From: Glycine soja
Taxonomy: Eukaryota > Streptophyta > Magnoliopsida > Fabales > Fabaceae
Assembly: GCF_004193775.1 (NCBI RefSeq)
Contig: NC_041002.1
Span: 38,971,112 to 39,035,111 of the forward strand
Direction: 5' to 3'
DNA length: 64,000 nt
Of this stretch, positions 44,237-55,340 are shown in pieces (the first letter of the stretch is position 1; every line of letters starts with the position of its first letter). The notes beneath the pieces are model-generated. The model was given only the letters and a program-made list of their open reading frames with translations, ran no database searches and was not told where the DNA came from. The position numbers and the translations under genes are program-made.

Positions 44237-45736
44237 ATGGCACAACCTCCACCCCGTGAGAGGACTCTAAGGGAAATGGCTGCACCTAATTTCACCTACG
44301 AAAGCTTGTGCATCCAATACCCTGATGAGGATGTCCCATATGTTCTTAAAACTGGACTGATCCATTTGCTTCCAAAGTTTCATGGCCTTGCAGGTGAAGA
44401 CCCACACAAACATCTGAAAGAATTCCATATTATCTGCTCCACCATGAAACCCCCAGATGTCCAGGAGGATCACATATTTCTGAAGGCTTTTCCTCATTCT
44501 TTAGAGGAAGTGGCAAAGGACTGGCTTTATTACCTTGCTCCACGATCCATCACGAGCTAGGATGACCTCAAGAGAGTATTCTTAGAAAACAATTTTCCCT
44601 ACTTCCAGGACCACGACCATCAGAAAGGATATTTCTGGCATTAGAAAACTCAGTGGAGAGAGCTTATATGAATACTGGGAGAGATTTAAGAAACTATGTG
44701 CCAGTTGCCCTCACCACCAGATTTCTGAGCAGCTTCTCCTCCAATATTTTTATGAAGGACTCAGTAACATGGAAAGTATGATAGATGCTACCAGTGGTGG
44801 AGCCCTTGGAGACATGACCCCTGCTGAAGCCATAAATTTAATTGAGAAGATGGCTTCAAACTCCCAACAATTTAGTGCCAGAAGTGATGCTATTGTCATT
44901 AGAGGAGTGCATCAAGTAGCCACGAATTCATCTTCATCAGCCGAGACTAAGAAGCTTGAAGGTAAACTAGATGCCTTGGTTAACCTGGTAACCCAACTGG
45001 CCATGAATAAAAAATCTGTACTTGTCGCCAGACTCTGTGGTTTATGCTCCTCTGCCGACCACCACACGAACCTTTGCCCTTCTGTGCAACAATCTGAAGC
45101 AATTGAACAGCCTGAAGCTTATGCTGCAAACATCTACAACAGACCTCCTCAACCTCAACAGCAAAATCAGCCCCAACAAAACAATTATGACCTCTCCGGC
45201 AACAGGTACAATCCCGGGTGGAGGAATCATCCCAACCTTAGATGGTCGAATCCTTCACAGTAGCAACAACAACAACAACAACAACAAGCCTTATTTTCAG
45301 AATGCTGCTGGCCCAAGCAGACCATACGTTCCTCCACCAATCCAACAATAACAACAACAACAACAACAACCCTAGAAACAACAAACAGTTGAGGCTCCTC
45401 CGCAACCTTCCCTTGAAGAACTTGTGAGGAAAATGACTATGCAAAACATGCAGTTTCAACAAGAGACCAGAGCCTCCATTCAGAGCTTAACTAATTAGAT
45501 GGGACAATTGGCTACATAGTTAAATCAACAACAGTCCCAGAATTCTGACAGATTACCTTCTCAATCTGTCCAGAATCCAAAAAATGTGAGTGCCATTGCA
45601 TTGAGGTCGGGAAAGCAGTGTCAAGAACCTCAACCAGTAGCATCTTCCTCATTTGCAAATGAACCTGCCCAACTTCACTCTACTCCAGAAAAAGATGATG
45701 ACAAAAATTTAAAGAGTAAGTTACCTAACAATTTCT
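44237..45736 (+). pseudogene. Element D gag
   Basis: Starts at ATG 44237 (MAQPPPRERTLREMAAPNFT). The capsid region has KFHGLAGEDPHKHLKEFHII, then a TAG at 44558 where a Trp is expected (SITS*DDLKRVF) and a frameshift near 44600, after which YEYWERFKKLCASCPHH and MTPAEAINLIEKMASNSQQF continue the Athila gag. A nucleocapsid zinc knuckle of C-x2-C-x4-H-x4-C form (CGLCSSADHHTNLC, 45036-45077) is intact. It is followed by Gln/Asn-rich sequence from CAA repeats (45262-45291, 45343-45372), with TAG stops inside. Gag and pol normally form one long frame in this lineage; here it is broken. Confidence 0.88.
45262..45372 (+). repeat. CAA microsatellites in element D gag
   Basis: Two CAA/AAC runs of about 30 bp separated by 50 bp, encoding Gln or Asn runs depending on frame. 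Slippage here probably contributed to loss of frame. Confidence 0.8.
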
Positions 45737-46654
45737 ATGCAAGTGAATCTAAAGAGAAGCAGCATATCCCTCTTCCATTCCCTCCAAGAGCAATTTCCAA
45801 CAAAAAAATGGAGTTGTGCACTAATTCCAAGATATGCTAAATTCTTGAAGGAGCTGTGCACTAATAAGCAGAAGCTTAAAGGAAGTGAAAGAATTAGTAT
45901 GGGCAGAAATGTCTCCGTATTGATTGGTAAATTTGTTCCCCAAATCCCTGAAAAATGTAAAGATCCAGGTACATTCAGCATACCTTGTATTATAGGGAAT
46001 AATAAGTTTGACAATGCCATGCTAGATTTAGGAGCTTCTGTTAGTGTTATGCCTCTATCTATTTTTAATTCTCTATCTTTAGGTCCTTTGCAGTCAACTG
46101 ATGTGGTAATTAATTTAGCTAATAGATGTGTTGCCTATCCTGCTGGTTTCATAGAGGATGTCTTAGTTAGAGTTGGTGAACTGATTTTCCCTGTTGATTT
46201 TTATATTTTGAATATGGAGGAGGGATTATCTAAAGGATCAGTTCCCATCATTCTAGGCAGACCTTTTATGAAAACTGCTAGAACTAAGATAGATGTATAT
46301 GCAGGCACACTATCTATGGAGTTTGGTGATATAACTGTTCATTTTAATATTCTTGATGCTATGAAACACCCATTTGAAGATCTTTCTGTATTTCGTGTTG
46401 AAATAATTGACCATATTGTTGATGAATACATGACTGATCTTCATTCTAATCTACATGCCTGTCACTCTTCATGCATTGAATCTGAATTTGTACTTGATCA
46501 TATGTCTGAATTTGATGTTGAGAGTGAATCTGAAATTTATATTGATTACATGTCTGGTGATGTTTTACCTCTTGAGATTGATTTTCTAGAGTCAGATAGA
46601 ACTAACCATGTTTCAGGAAGTACACATACCTTTGACTTTCTTTATGAGGTATAG
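45737..46654 (+). pseudogene. Element D protease region
   Basis: A 305-codon open stretch. It contains the aspartic protease active site DLGAS (46025-46036) in NAMLDLGASVSVMPLSIFNS, then GFIEDVLVRVGELIFPVDFY and IILGRPFMKTARTKIDVYAG, the flap and second conserved block of retroviral-type proteases. Athila proteases have DLGA where most retroelements have DSGA, so Leu is normal here. An acidic linker (about 46380-46650) leads to RT. The stretch is uninterrupted and the best-preserved part of the element with the RNase H frame. Confidence 0.88.
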
Positions 46655-48460
46655 GCTCAGAAACCATCTCTTTCTACCATTATCCAGCCACCCACACTAA
46701 AATTGAAGCCTCTACCATCAAATTTAAAATATGCTTACTTGGATGATAGCAAAAGTTTTCCAGTAATTATATCTGCCTCCCTTGCTGATGAGCAAGAGGA
46801 GAAGCTGTTATCAGTTCTCAAGAAGCATAAGAAGGCTATAGGCTGGAACCTGGCGGACATTCCTGGTATTAGCCCATCCACATGTATGAATCGAATAAAT
46901 TTAGAGGATGGGGCTAAACTAGTAAGACAACCACAAAGAAGACTAAACCCGGTAATTCTTGATGTAGTCAAGAAGGAGGTAACCAAGCTTTTGCAAGCTG
47001 ACATCATTTATCCTATCTCCGACAGCCAATGGATGAGTCCCGTCCAGGTCATCCCGAAGAAAACCGGCCTCACCGTGATAAAAAATGAGAAGGAGGAGTT
47101 GATTCCTACTCGGGTGCAGAACAGTTGGATAGTCTGCATCGACTATAGGAGGCTAAACCAGGTTACCAAAAAGGACCATTTTCCCCTGCCATTCATTGAC
47201 TAGATGCTTGAACGCCTGGCAGGTAAATCTCACTACTGTTTCCTTGATTGTTTTTCTGGTTATATGCAAATCACAATTGCTCCTGAGGATCAAGAAAAGA
47301 CCATATTCACCTGCCCCTTCGACACTTTTGCTTATAGGAGAATGCCTTTCGGCCTGTGCAATGCCCCTGGTACCTTCCAGCGGTGCATGATTAGTATTTT
47401 TAGTGATTTTTTAGAAAATTGCATATAGGTATTTATGGATGATTTCACTATATATAGATCTTCTTTTGATGTTTGTTTGGATAGTTTAGAAAAGGTTTTG
47501 AATAAATGCACTGAAACTAACCTTGTTCTAAATTTTGAAAAATGTCATTTTATGGTTGAGCAAGGTATAGTTTTAGGCCACATTATTTCCAATAAGGGCA
47601 TTGAAGTAGATCCTGCAAAAATTTCTGTTATTTCACAATTGCCTTACCCCTCTTGCGTGCAAGAGGTGCGATCTTTTCTTGGTCATGCAGGATTCTACAA
47701 GCGCTTTATAAGAGATTTTAGCAAAGTAGCCCTTCCACTATCCCACTTGTTGCAAAAGGAGGTGGAGTTTGACTTTAATGATAAATGCAAAGAGGCTTTT
47801 GATTGCCTCAAAAGAGCATTGACTACCACCCCCATCATGCACGCACCCGACTGGACAGTCCCTTTTGAGCTTATGTGTGATGCATCCAATTATGCATTAG
47901 GCGCTGTCCTTGCTCAGAAAATTGATAAATTGCCTAGGGTGATATATTATGCTTCTAGGAATTTAGATGTTGCCCAAGCGAATTATACTACTTCTGAGAA
48001 AGAGCTACTAGTCATAGTTTTTGCTCTTGAAAAATTTTGTTCTTATTTGCTTGGTACTTGCATTATTATTTATACTGACCATGCAGCTTTAAAGTACTTG
48101 TTGAAGAAGGCTAATTCAAAGCCTAGGTTGATCCGATGGATGCTTTGGCTCCAAGAATTTGACTTGGAGATCCGTGATAGGAGCGGAGCACAAAATTTAG
48201 TTGTTGATCATTTGAGTCGGATCAAACATGTGTCTGATAAGGACTCACCCATTCAGGATGATTTCCTGGATGATCATTTACATATATTGTATAGTAATTC
48301 TGATTCTCTTTCTACTCCCTGGTTTGCAAACATTGTAAATTATTTAGTTGCTTCTGTTTTTCCTCCGTTAGCATCTAAGGCCCAAAAAGATAAAATTAAA
48401 AGTGATGCTAAGCATTTTATTTGGGATGACCCCTACTTGTGGAAATTGTGCAATGATTAA
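46655..48460 (+). pseudogene. Element D reverse transcriptase and RNase H
   Basis: RT starts with IGWNLADIPGISPSTCMNRI, continues through VCIDYRRLNQVTKKDHFPLP and, after a TAG at 47201, LDCFSGYMQITIAPEDQEKT and MPFGLCNAPGTFQRCM. A second TAG at 47426 precedes the catalytic FMDD (47432-47443), the Athila form of YxDD. The thumb region [20 protein letters not shown] follows. RNase H has D in [11 protein letters not shown] (47879-47881), E in [18 protein letters not shown] in [13 protein letters not shown] and the distal VVDHLSR block, so its catalytic residues are complete. The frame ends at a TAA at 48458 within the RNase H to integrase linker. Confidence 0.92.
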
Positions 48461-49627
48461 GTCATTAGACGATGCATTCCAGATCATGAGACTGACTCAG
48501 TCCTGTGGTTCTATCATTCTTCCGCACCGGGAGGTCATCTGGGTGTTCAAAGGACAGCTCGCAAAGTGCTTGACTATGGCTTTTATTGGCCCACAATCTT
48601 TAAAGATGCGTGGAAGATTTGTAGCACTTGTGAGCAGTGTCAGAGAGTAGGAAGTGCACTTACATGGCGACAACAAATGCCTTAACAACCTATGCTATTT
48701 TGTGAGGTGTTTGATGTCTGGGGTATAGATTTCATGGGCCCTTTTCCTGTATCTTTTGGTTATGTTTACATTCTCCTTGCAGTTGATTATGTTTCAAAAT
48801 GGGTGGAAGCCAAGCCCACTAGAACTAATGAGGCTAAGGTTGTTGTAGATTTTGTCAGATCTAATCTGTTTTGTAGGTTTGGAGTACCTAAAGCAATCGT
48901 TAGTGATCAAGGAACCCATTTTTGCAACTAATCAATGCATGCCTTGCTTAAAAAGTACGGGGTTGTACACAGGGTATCCACACCATACCACCCCCAAACC
49001 AATGGAGAGGCAGAAATTTCTAACAAGGAGATCAACAGAAATTTAGAGAAGATTGTGCAGCCAAGCAGGAAAGATTGGAGTACTAGGCTAGATAATGCTC
49101 TTTGGGCACATAGGACTACCTACAAAGCACCTATAGGAATGTCTCCTTATCGGGTTGTCTTTGGACATGCATGTCATCTTCTAGTTGAGATTGAGCACAA
49201 AGCATACTGGGCAGTGAAGACCTACAACTTCTCTATGGATCAAGCTGGTGAGGAAAGAAAGTTGCAACTGAGTGACTTAGATGAGATCCGCCTAGAAGCG
49301 TATGAGAATGCCAAGTTCTACAAAGAAAAGACCAAGAAGTTCCATGATAGCATGATAATTAAGAAGAACTTCATGGTTAGGAAAAAAGTGTTATTGTATA
49401 ATTCTAAGCTTGGACTCATGAGTGGTAAGTTGAGGTCTAAGTGGATTGGTCCTTTTGTTGTTACTAATGTTTTTCCTTATGGTACAATTGAGATCAAAAG
49501 TGACTCCATAAACAAGAGCTTAAAGGTCAATGGACACCGACTTAAGCCATTCCTCACAAACCCTTCTTTAGTGGACATAGTGGTGGAAGAGACTTCCTTA
49601 CTCCACCCTACTCTTCCTCCACCATGA
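48461..49627 (+). pseudogene. Element D integrase
   Basis: The zinc-binding region HHSSAPGGHLGVQRT-like sequence with CSTCEQCQ lies at 48510-48645 in a shifted frame. The core has D in WGIDFMGPF (48728-48730), D in VSDQGTHF (48905-48907) and E in [10 protein letters not shown] (49013-49015), with a stop (48929-48931, FCN*) between the last two. The C-terminal part is open from 48935 to 49627 and has [20 protein letters not shown], the GPF/Y module, and GHRLKPF near the end. All catalytic residues are present but the frame is interrupted at least three times. Confidence 0.92.
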
Positions 49628-51124
49628 CTTAGGGAGTTTTTTCTTTTCCTATCTCCTTCTTTACTTTTATTACATTTGTCCGATTCTATTTGATGGTTTA
49701 ATTGATTTTAATCTTTTAATTGTGCTACATTGAGGACAATGTGTTGCTTAAGTATGGGGGGGAGTATTCTTTGGTTTTAGTTTTGCTAGTTTTGTTAGTT
49801 TTGTTTGTGTTAAATTTGTTAGTTTTGTTAGTTTTGTTGGGTCTCTAGTTTAATATTTTAGGTCAATTCTATTTGCACGTACAACTTTGCATATTTTTCT
49901 TTGAATTATAGGATATGTTCAAGAAATGGGTACTTGTTATGAAAATAAAAGTCTCTTGACATTTTGTGATTTGAAATCCTTGTTTTTCCTCTACATGTCA
50001 TGATAGTTTTGAAAGCTCAATTTGAAAGTGATAAGTTTACCTTTGTGAGAATTTGAGCCATCCATCATCATAATCTTTTGGTGTGTTTTGCCCCATTGAT
50101 TGCTTGCACAATATCCTTGGCTTGATTCTTGTTGATGCTTCCTAATTCACATTCATATTTGGAAATGATTTAGGCAATTTTGTTCTTATAAGCTTCTAGC
50201 CAAATGGACTTACCTTGAATTAATTCCTTTGATAGCCCCTTTGAGCCTATGTTCCCCTTTCTTTGTTTTGAAGCTCATTACAAGCCTTAAGTGAAAAACC
50301 ATGATATCACCTTACCCTTAAGGAATTTTGGAGCTTTGGAATTGTTTTGGGAATAAGTGTGGGGGAGTATGTTTCATTGGAAGATATGATTTTTGGCCAT
50401 GCTTGATTTATATATATATTGCCTAGTTCTTGCTTTAATCTTCAAATTCGTACTGTTTAAAAAAAAAGAAAAGAAATGAAAAAAAATTTCAATTGCTGCA
50501 AATTCGTACTGTTAAAAAAAAACAAAAAAAAAAGAGAAGAAGAAAAGAAGTGAAGTTGAATAAATGAGGTCTTGTTATGAGGACTTGATTTGGGAGCCTT
50601 GGTTGATTTTGTTGATATTAGTGGGTTTGGATTTACTACTTGTGCTTAATTTCCACTTATTCCCCATTGTTCCTCTATTCCTTTGGGATTTAGCTACTTA
50701 TTTCATATTTTTTCCCCTACCTTGTCCTTGGCCCCATTACAACCTTTAAATACCTTTTGATCCTCATGTGCATGTTTTTGTCAAGTGGTTTGTCAATTTT
50801 AGAATTTTGCCAAGTCTATGTGGTGTTTTTTTCCATGGGTGCGTCGAGAGTAAATAGTAGCCCAGACACTTGAGAGATAGAGTGTATATCTTGTGAGGCT
50901 TTATCACTTTTCATTCTTGAGCTGATTAACTATTTTGCCATGATTGGGTTGCTTGGATGATTTTCACGAATGTCTTGACTCTTTGGATCTCTTCATGTTA
51001 GATGTTACCCATTCCTTTCATTCCTTGATGTTCATTGAGAAATATGTAAATGTTTTTGTTTGTCTCTCTTTGATATCCTTGGATTTTGCTCCTTATTTCA
51101 TTTTGCCCAGGAGTGCAAAAGGCT
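49628..51124 (+). other. Element D 3' noncoding region with extra purine tracts
   Basis: No env-like frame. Purine tracts AAGTATGGGGGGGAG (49750-49764) and AAGTGTGGGGGAG (50355-50367) resemble the true tract at 51125-51139. A duplicated CAAATTCGTACTGTT-poly(A) segment lies at 50440-50540. Confidence 0.75.
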
Positions 51125-51139
51125 AAGTATGGGGGGTTT
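51125..51139 (+). promoter_or_regulatory. Polypurine tract of element D
   Basis: AAGTATGGGGGGTTT directly before the TGATGTG start of the 3' LTR. Confidence 0.85.
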
Positions 51140-52227
51140 TGATGTGCCATTATTTTCTCCTATTTCTTAACCCTTTTTGCACCATTTTAAGTACTGATTA
51201 ATCTTAATTGTCAAATTAATTAGGCAGTTTTATTATTTGGGCCCATTCAGCTAATTTGATGTTTTTAATCTAATTTCAGGAATTAATGAAGCATTGCGCT
51301 TGGACTTGAAGAGGACAGACTATTTTATTCTACAACATTTTATCTTATCTAGACTTTATCTTATCTAGATATTATTTAGATTTGATCTCATCTAGATATT
51401 ATTTCATCTAGATCTTATCTTATCTTATCTTATCTAGATTTGATTTTATTTTATTTATGGGCTTGGATTTAAAATAGATTTGTAAGCTTTGGGGCTGGAA
51501 AACTATATAACAACACCAAGGTTCTAGTTTAGGCCATTCTCTTTTTCTCTCTCCTATTTTTCGTTTTTAGTTTTAGGTCTCTCTTCTCTTTCTCCTTTTT
51601 TTCGTTTTTGGCAATTCCAGTTCTGACTTTTCGTTCTTCAACCTATAATTTCATTCTCTATTGATTAATGGAAGGCTAAGTCCCCAACGTTGTTTTCTCT
51701 TAAGGATCAAGCACAGTTCTCTTTGAAGTTCTATTATTACTGTTAAATTCTATTCAGTTTTTCCTCTTCACTAATTACTCTGAATTTGTTGCTATTAATT
51801 CATGCATGCTTAGTGCTTGATTAATTCTCTCTGCGCTTAATTTATGTTCATGCTTAATGATCATTTATGAGTAATCGGTGTATGTGTTGCTTAATCACAT
51901 AATGAATGCCTTATGTTAAATTTCGCTTAGTAATTTAATTTAGGGTTTGATTAAGTGGTTGAACTAAATAAGGACAAACTCTCGTAACCTAGGATAAGAG
52001 ACTTGCTTGTGAATCAAGGGGAAACAATGTGTTTTAATTCTGATATTTTCTAATTCACATCTATTCGCTGTTTAATTTACAAAAGCAAACAACTCCCCAA
52101 TTCGTTACTATTTTCCTACTATTTGTTATGGACATTTGGTGTATCATTGCTCGTTGGGAAACGACCTAGGATCACTTCCTAGTTACTGCATTTTAATGTT
52201 TATTTGATTTGGGTGAGGCCTCAATCA
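51140..52227 (+). repeat. Element D 3' LTR (1088 bp)
   Basis: TGATGTGCCATT...CCTCAATCA. It matches the 5' LTR except for scattered substitutions and small length changes in the TCTAGA-rich block and the C run. The last bases CTCAATCA differ from CTCGATCA by one G-to-A change. Confidence 0.93.
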
Positions 52228-52232
52228 CCCGT
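52228..52232. repeat. Target site duplication of element D, right copy (CCCGT)
   Basis: Follows the 3' LTR and equals 42122-42126. The element B RNase H frame can be read across the two flanks. Confidence 0.92.
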
Positions 52233-53575
52233 TCCCTTTTTTCGGACTCGTCATGCTGCCCCGACATACACCCCATCGACTCATCCAACATAGTCATATA
52301 TAGGATAAAGGGTCTTCCGGGCACCGGTGGCACGGGCATAAGAGGGTTCATGAGGCATTGCTTAATCCTCCTGAAAAACACTTGGCAGTCATCGCCCCTC
52401 TAGACAAACTGGTTCTTACGCAATAGCTTGAAGAGAGGCTCACAAGTGGCGGTCAGCTATGATATGAACCTCGCTGTGTAGTTCAAACGTCCTAGGAAAC
52501 CACAGACCTGCTTCTCAGTGCGTGGCTCGGGCATTTCGAGGACGACTTTCACCTTTTCTGGGTCTATCTCTATCCCTTTCTAGCTCATGATAAAACTGAG
52601 CAACTTTCTCGACTTAAACCTAAAAGTGCACTTTGCGGGATTCAACCTTAATCGGTACTTACGCAGCCTCTTGAACAACTTTCATAAGTTGACAAGGTGT
52701 TCCTCCTCGGTCTTTGACTTGGCAATCATATCATCCACGTAGACCTCAATTTCTTTGTGCATCATGTCATGGAATAATGCTACCATAGCCCGCTGGTACG
52801 TTGCCCCAGAGTTCTTAAGCCCAAAGGACATCACTTTGCAGCAGAAAGTTCCTCACAGGGCGATGAAGGTCGTCTTCTCCATGTCCTACGGTGCCATCTT
52901 TATTTGTTTATTGCCCGAGAATCTGTCCATGAAAGAAAATACGGCAAAATTGGTCTTGTTATCTACGAGGATATTGATGTGCGGTAAAGGAAAGTTATCC
53001 TTTGGACTGGCTCGATTTAGATCCCGATAGTCCACGCACATTCGCACCTTCCCTCCCATCCTTCTTAGGGACTGGCACGATGTTGGCGACCCATTCCGGG
53101 TATTGAGCCATAGCCAAGAAGCCAATGTCAAATTTCTTTTTCACCTCTTCTTTTATCTTCAAGGACATATTGGGCTTCATCCTCCTTAGCTTTTGCTTTA
53201 CCGGGGAACACTCAAGATTCAAAGGTAATCTATGTTATACGATGTTGAGACTCAAGTCGGGCATATCCTAGTATGACCAAGCAAAGATGTCTTGGTAGTC
53301 TCGTAGCAGAGCCACTAATTCATCTCGGATATGTGTGGACATGCCCGTGCCAACCTTGGCCTCCTTTCTTTCTTCGCCCACACCTAAGTTTACAATCTCC
53401 GTTTCTTGTTGGTGTGGCTTCACTTCCCTATCTTCTTGTTCGACCATTATTTTTAGCTCTGGGGGAAGCCCCCAATCCTCATCTTCTCCTTCCTCAGCTT
53501 GATTTACCAGCTGCTTAAAATTAACGTCTGGGTCCTCGGTATCATTACCTTCACAGGACTCATTGTTGAATTTGT
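52233..53575 (-). pseudogene. Element B reverse transcriptase and start of RNase H
   Basis: RT copies the element RNA into DNA. On the minus strand the RT approach (DPDVNFKQLVNQAEEGEDED, then LLRDYQDIFAWSY) leads to PVKQKLRRMKPNMSLKIKEE and PEWVANIVPVPKKDG, then a frameshift near 53055, and VRMCVDYRDLNRASPKDNFP and FSFMDRFSGNKQIKMAP with a stop. The catalytic YVDD is intact at 52730-52741 (EVYVDDMIAKSKTEEEHL). The thumb follows to GRLNYTARFIS. The RNase H start PGRPFILYMTMLDESMGCMS ends at element D. The frame has several stops. Protease lies upstream at 54000-55340. Confidence 0.87.
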
Positions 53576-53790
53576 ATCATTTAATCACAGCAAAAATACA
53601 TGCCCAAACAGGGAGAAAAAACATAAAGCCTAGGCCCAATAATAGGGTTAGGAATAACGAATTACATTAAGTTCGCCATGGAAATTTCGGGTTGTTTGAC
53701 GATTCGCCAGTTCCCCAATTCAAATTCCGGAGGACATGGCCGCACCCAATTTGGTTGCTCTTGAGGGTTTTCTTCATGTATCATGGTGAC
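53576..53790 (-). other. Element B spacer between protease and RT, candidate intron
   Basis: No conserved coding block and stops in frame on the minus strand. Ogre elements are reported to carry an intron at this place, between protease and RT. I could not settle splice sites. Confidence 0.35.
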
Positions 53791-55340
53791 TCATCCCTCG
53801 CACATCCAACCCACATAAACAAAGCTTTTGTCGATGTGACATAAGGGAACCCCTTTCACTTGCAGCCCTTGTGGCTGACCCATGTATCTTCCCCTCTTTT
53901 CTAGGGCAATCCTCCTCACGTCGGCGCATGTAGGCTTATATCCCAGTCTGAACCTTCTGCGGTACCCCGTGAACTCTACCGAACTCGCCATGCCATTTCC
54001 ATTTCAGCCCAAACCCATTCTAGGCTCATATCCATGTCCCAACATCACCCGAGCTACCATCAATGTGGCCCCAGATGACCGTGGTTGTACCGGGGGAGAC
54101 TCCATGTAAGCATTGCTCACCACTTCCAATGCTTGAAAGGATGTTTCCAAGGACTCCTCCGTGGCCTCCACATAGGGCGTAGAAGAAGGAAAACTCACAA
54201 GAATGTCTTCTTCTCCTAAGACTATAATTAATTGCCCCTCCACCATAAATTTCAACTTTTGGCGTAGCGTTGAAGGGACCACCTCAACCGATTGAATCCA
54301 AGGCCGACCTAATAAGCGGCTGTAGGCAGGATTTATGTCCATCACTTGAAAGTAATTTGGCATATGTGGGGTCTGATTTGAATTGGGAGATCAATCTCCC
54401 TCCTTACGTCTCGGCAGCTGCCGTTGAAAGCCCACACTACCATAGAACTTGGCCTTAGGTATGACACATTAAACAACAGCTTGTCCAAAGTAGCCTTGGA
54501 TATGACATTAAGGGAAGAGCTATTGTCAATAAGCATTTTGGCCACTATGGGGTCCAAACATTTGACGGATACGTGCAACGCTCTGTTGTGCTCCCGACCT
54601 TCGATGGGTATTTCTTCATTAGCGAATGTGAGGTAATTGTTGTTCGTGATATTGTTGATTATGACCCTAAAACCCTCCACAGATATGTCTTGTGCTACGT
54701 GGGCTTCATTCAAAATCTTGACCAATAGCGCCCGATGAGGCTCAGAGTTCATAACCAGTCCCAATAGAGAAATCCTAGTTGGGGTTTTATTTAGTTGTTC
54801 AAGTACCTTAAACTCGCTCTGTTGGATGATTTGCAGGAACTCGGTTACTTCTTCAGCGGATATTCCCTTTTTGCTGAAGTTGTCTTCTTCCTTGGCAAAT
54901 CTTCCAGCCGACACCTCGTCATCCAGAATTGGGCCTGCCTTATCGCTTTCTTCCATGCCCTTTTTTGCCTTCCCCTTTGGGTCCTTGGATCGCACTGGTG
55001 GCTCGGGTGTTGCGAAGATCCGCCCACTATGAGTCATGTTGCTCATGCCAGAGATGTTTGTGACCTTAGTGGAGGATAAATCATCTTTAGCACGCGCGAC
55101 AAATGCGTCCTTCCATTTGTCGGGCCCTTGTGTGGCGTACCTCCACGCCACCACTTTGTCACTCTTGTAAGGAAAAGGGGCAGGGTTCTCAACTGGGATA
55201 GGTTGGAAACCTCGAGACTTTTGTGTGGCAACATCTCTGGTGAAGTTGATCACCAATGGCTTGGATTTGCTTGGGCTCTTATCAACCAATTGCATGCACA
55301 CATCCCCTTCCCCCTTTCTCACGCCATGAACTTCAATTAG
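53791..55340 (-). pseudogene. Element B protease region
   Basis: A 326-codon open stretch from 55322 includes the linker NISGMSNMTHSGRIFATPEP, EFLQIIQQSEFKVLEQLNKT and HVAQDISVEGFRVIINNITN. The protease block is HVSVKCLDPIVAKMLIDNSS with its catalytic Asp at 54525-54527; here the motif is DNSS where DNGS is usual in this lineage, so the flexible Gly is lost. The next frame gives MDINPAYSRLLGRPWIQSVE and VPSTLRQKLKFMVEGQLIIV, then GYRRRFRLGYKPTCADVRRI toward 53791. A frameshift at about 54350 separates the two. The protein would cut the polyprotein during particle maturation. Confidence 0.82.

Larger units (their letters stand above)
42127..52227 (+). mobile_element. Element D: Athila-type Ty3/gypsy retrotransposon
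   Basis: A 10.1 kb plus-strand element with LTRs 42127-43212 and 51140-52227, CCCGT duplications, a tRNA-Asp-like primer site and an AAGTATGGGGGG purine tract. Gag, protease, RT, RNase H and integrase occur in that order, followed by 1.5 kb of noncoding sequence without an env-like frame. This fits the Athila lineage (soybean Calypso/Diaspora group). Several stops and frameshifts disable it, yet LTR similarity remains high, so it is younger than element B in which it sits. Confidence 0.93.

Noticed and set aside
49628..51139. An env-like gene downstream of pol in element D
   Set aside because: Frames here are under about 62 codons, with no signal peptide or transmembrane pattern.
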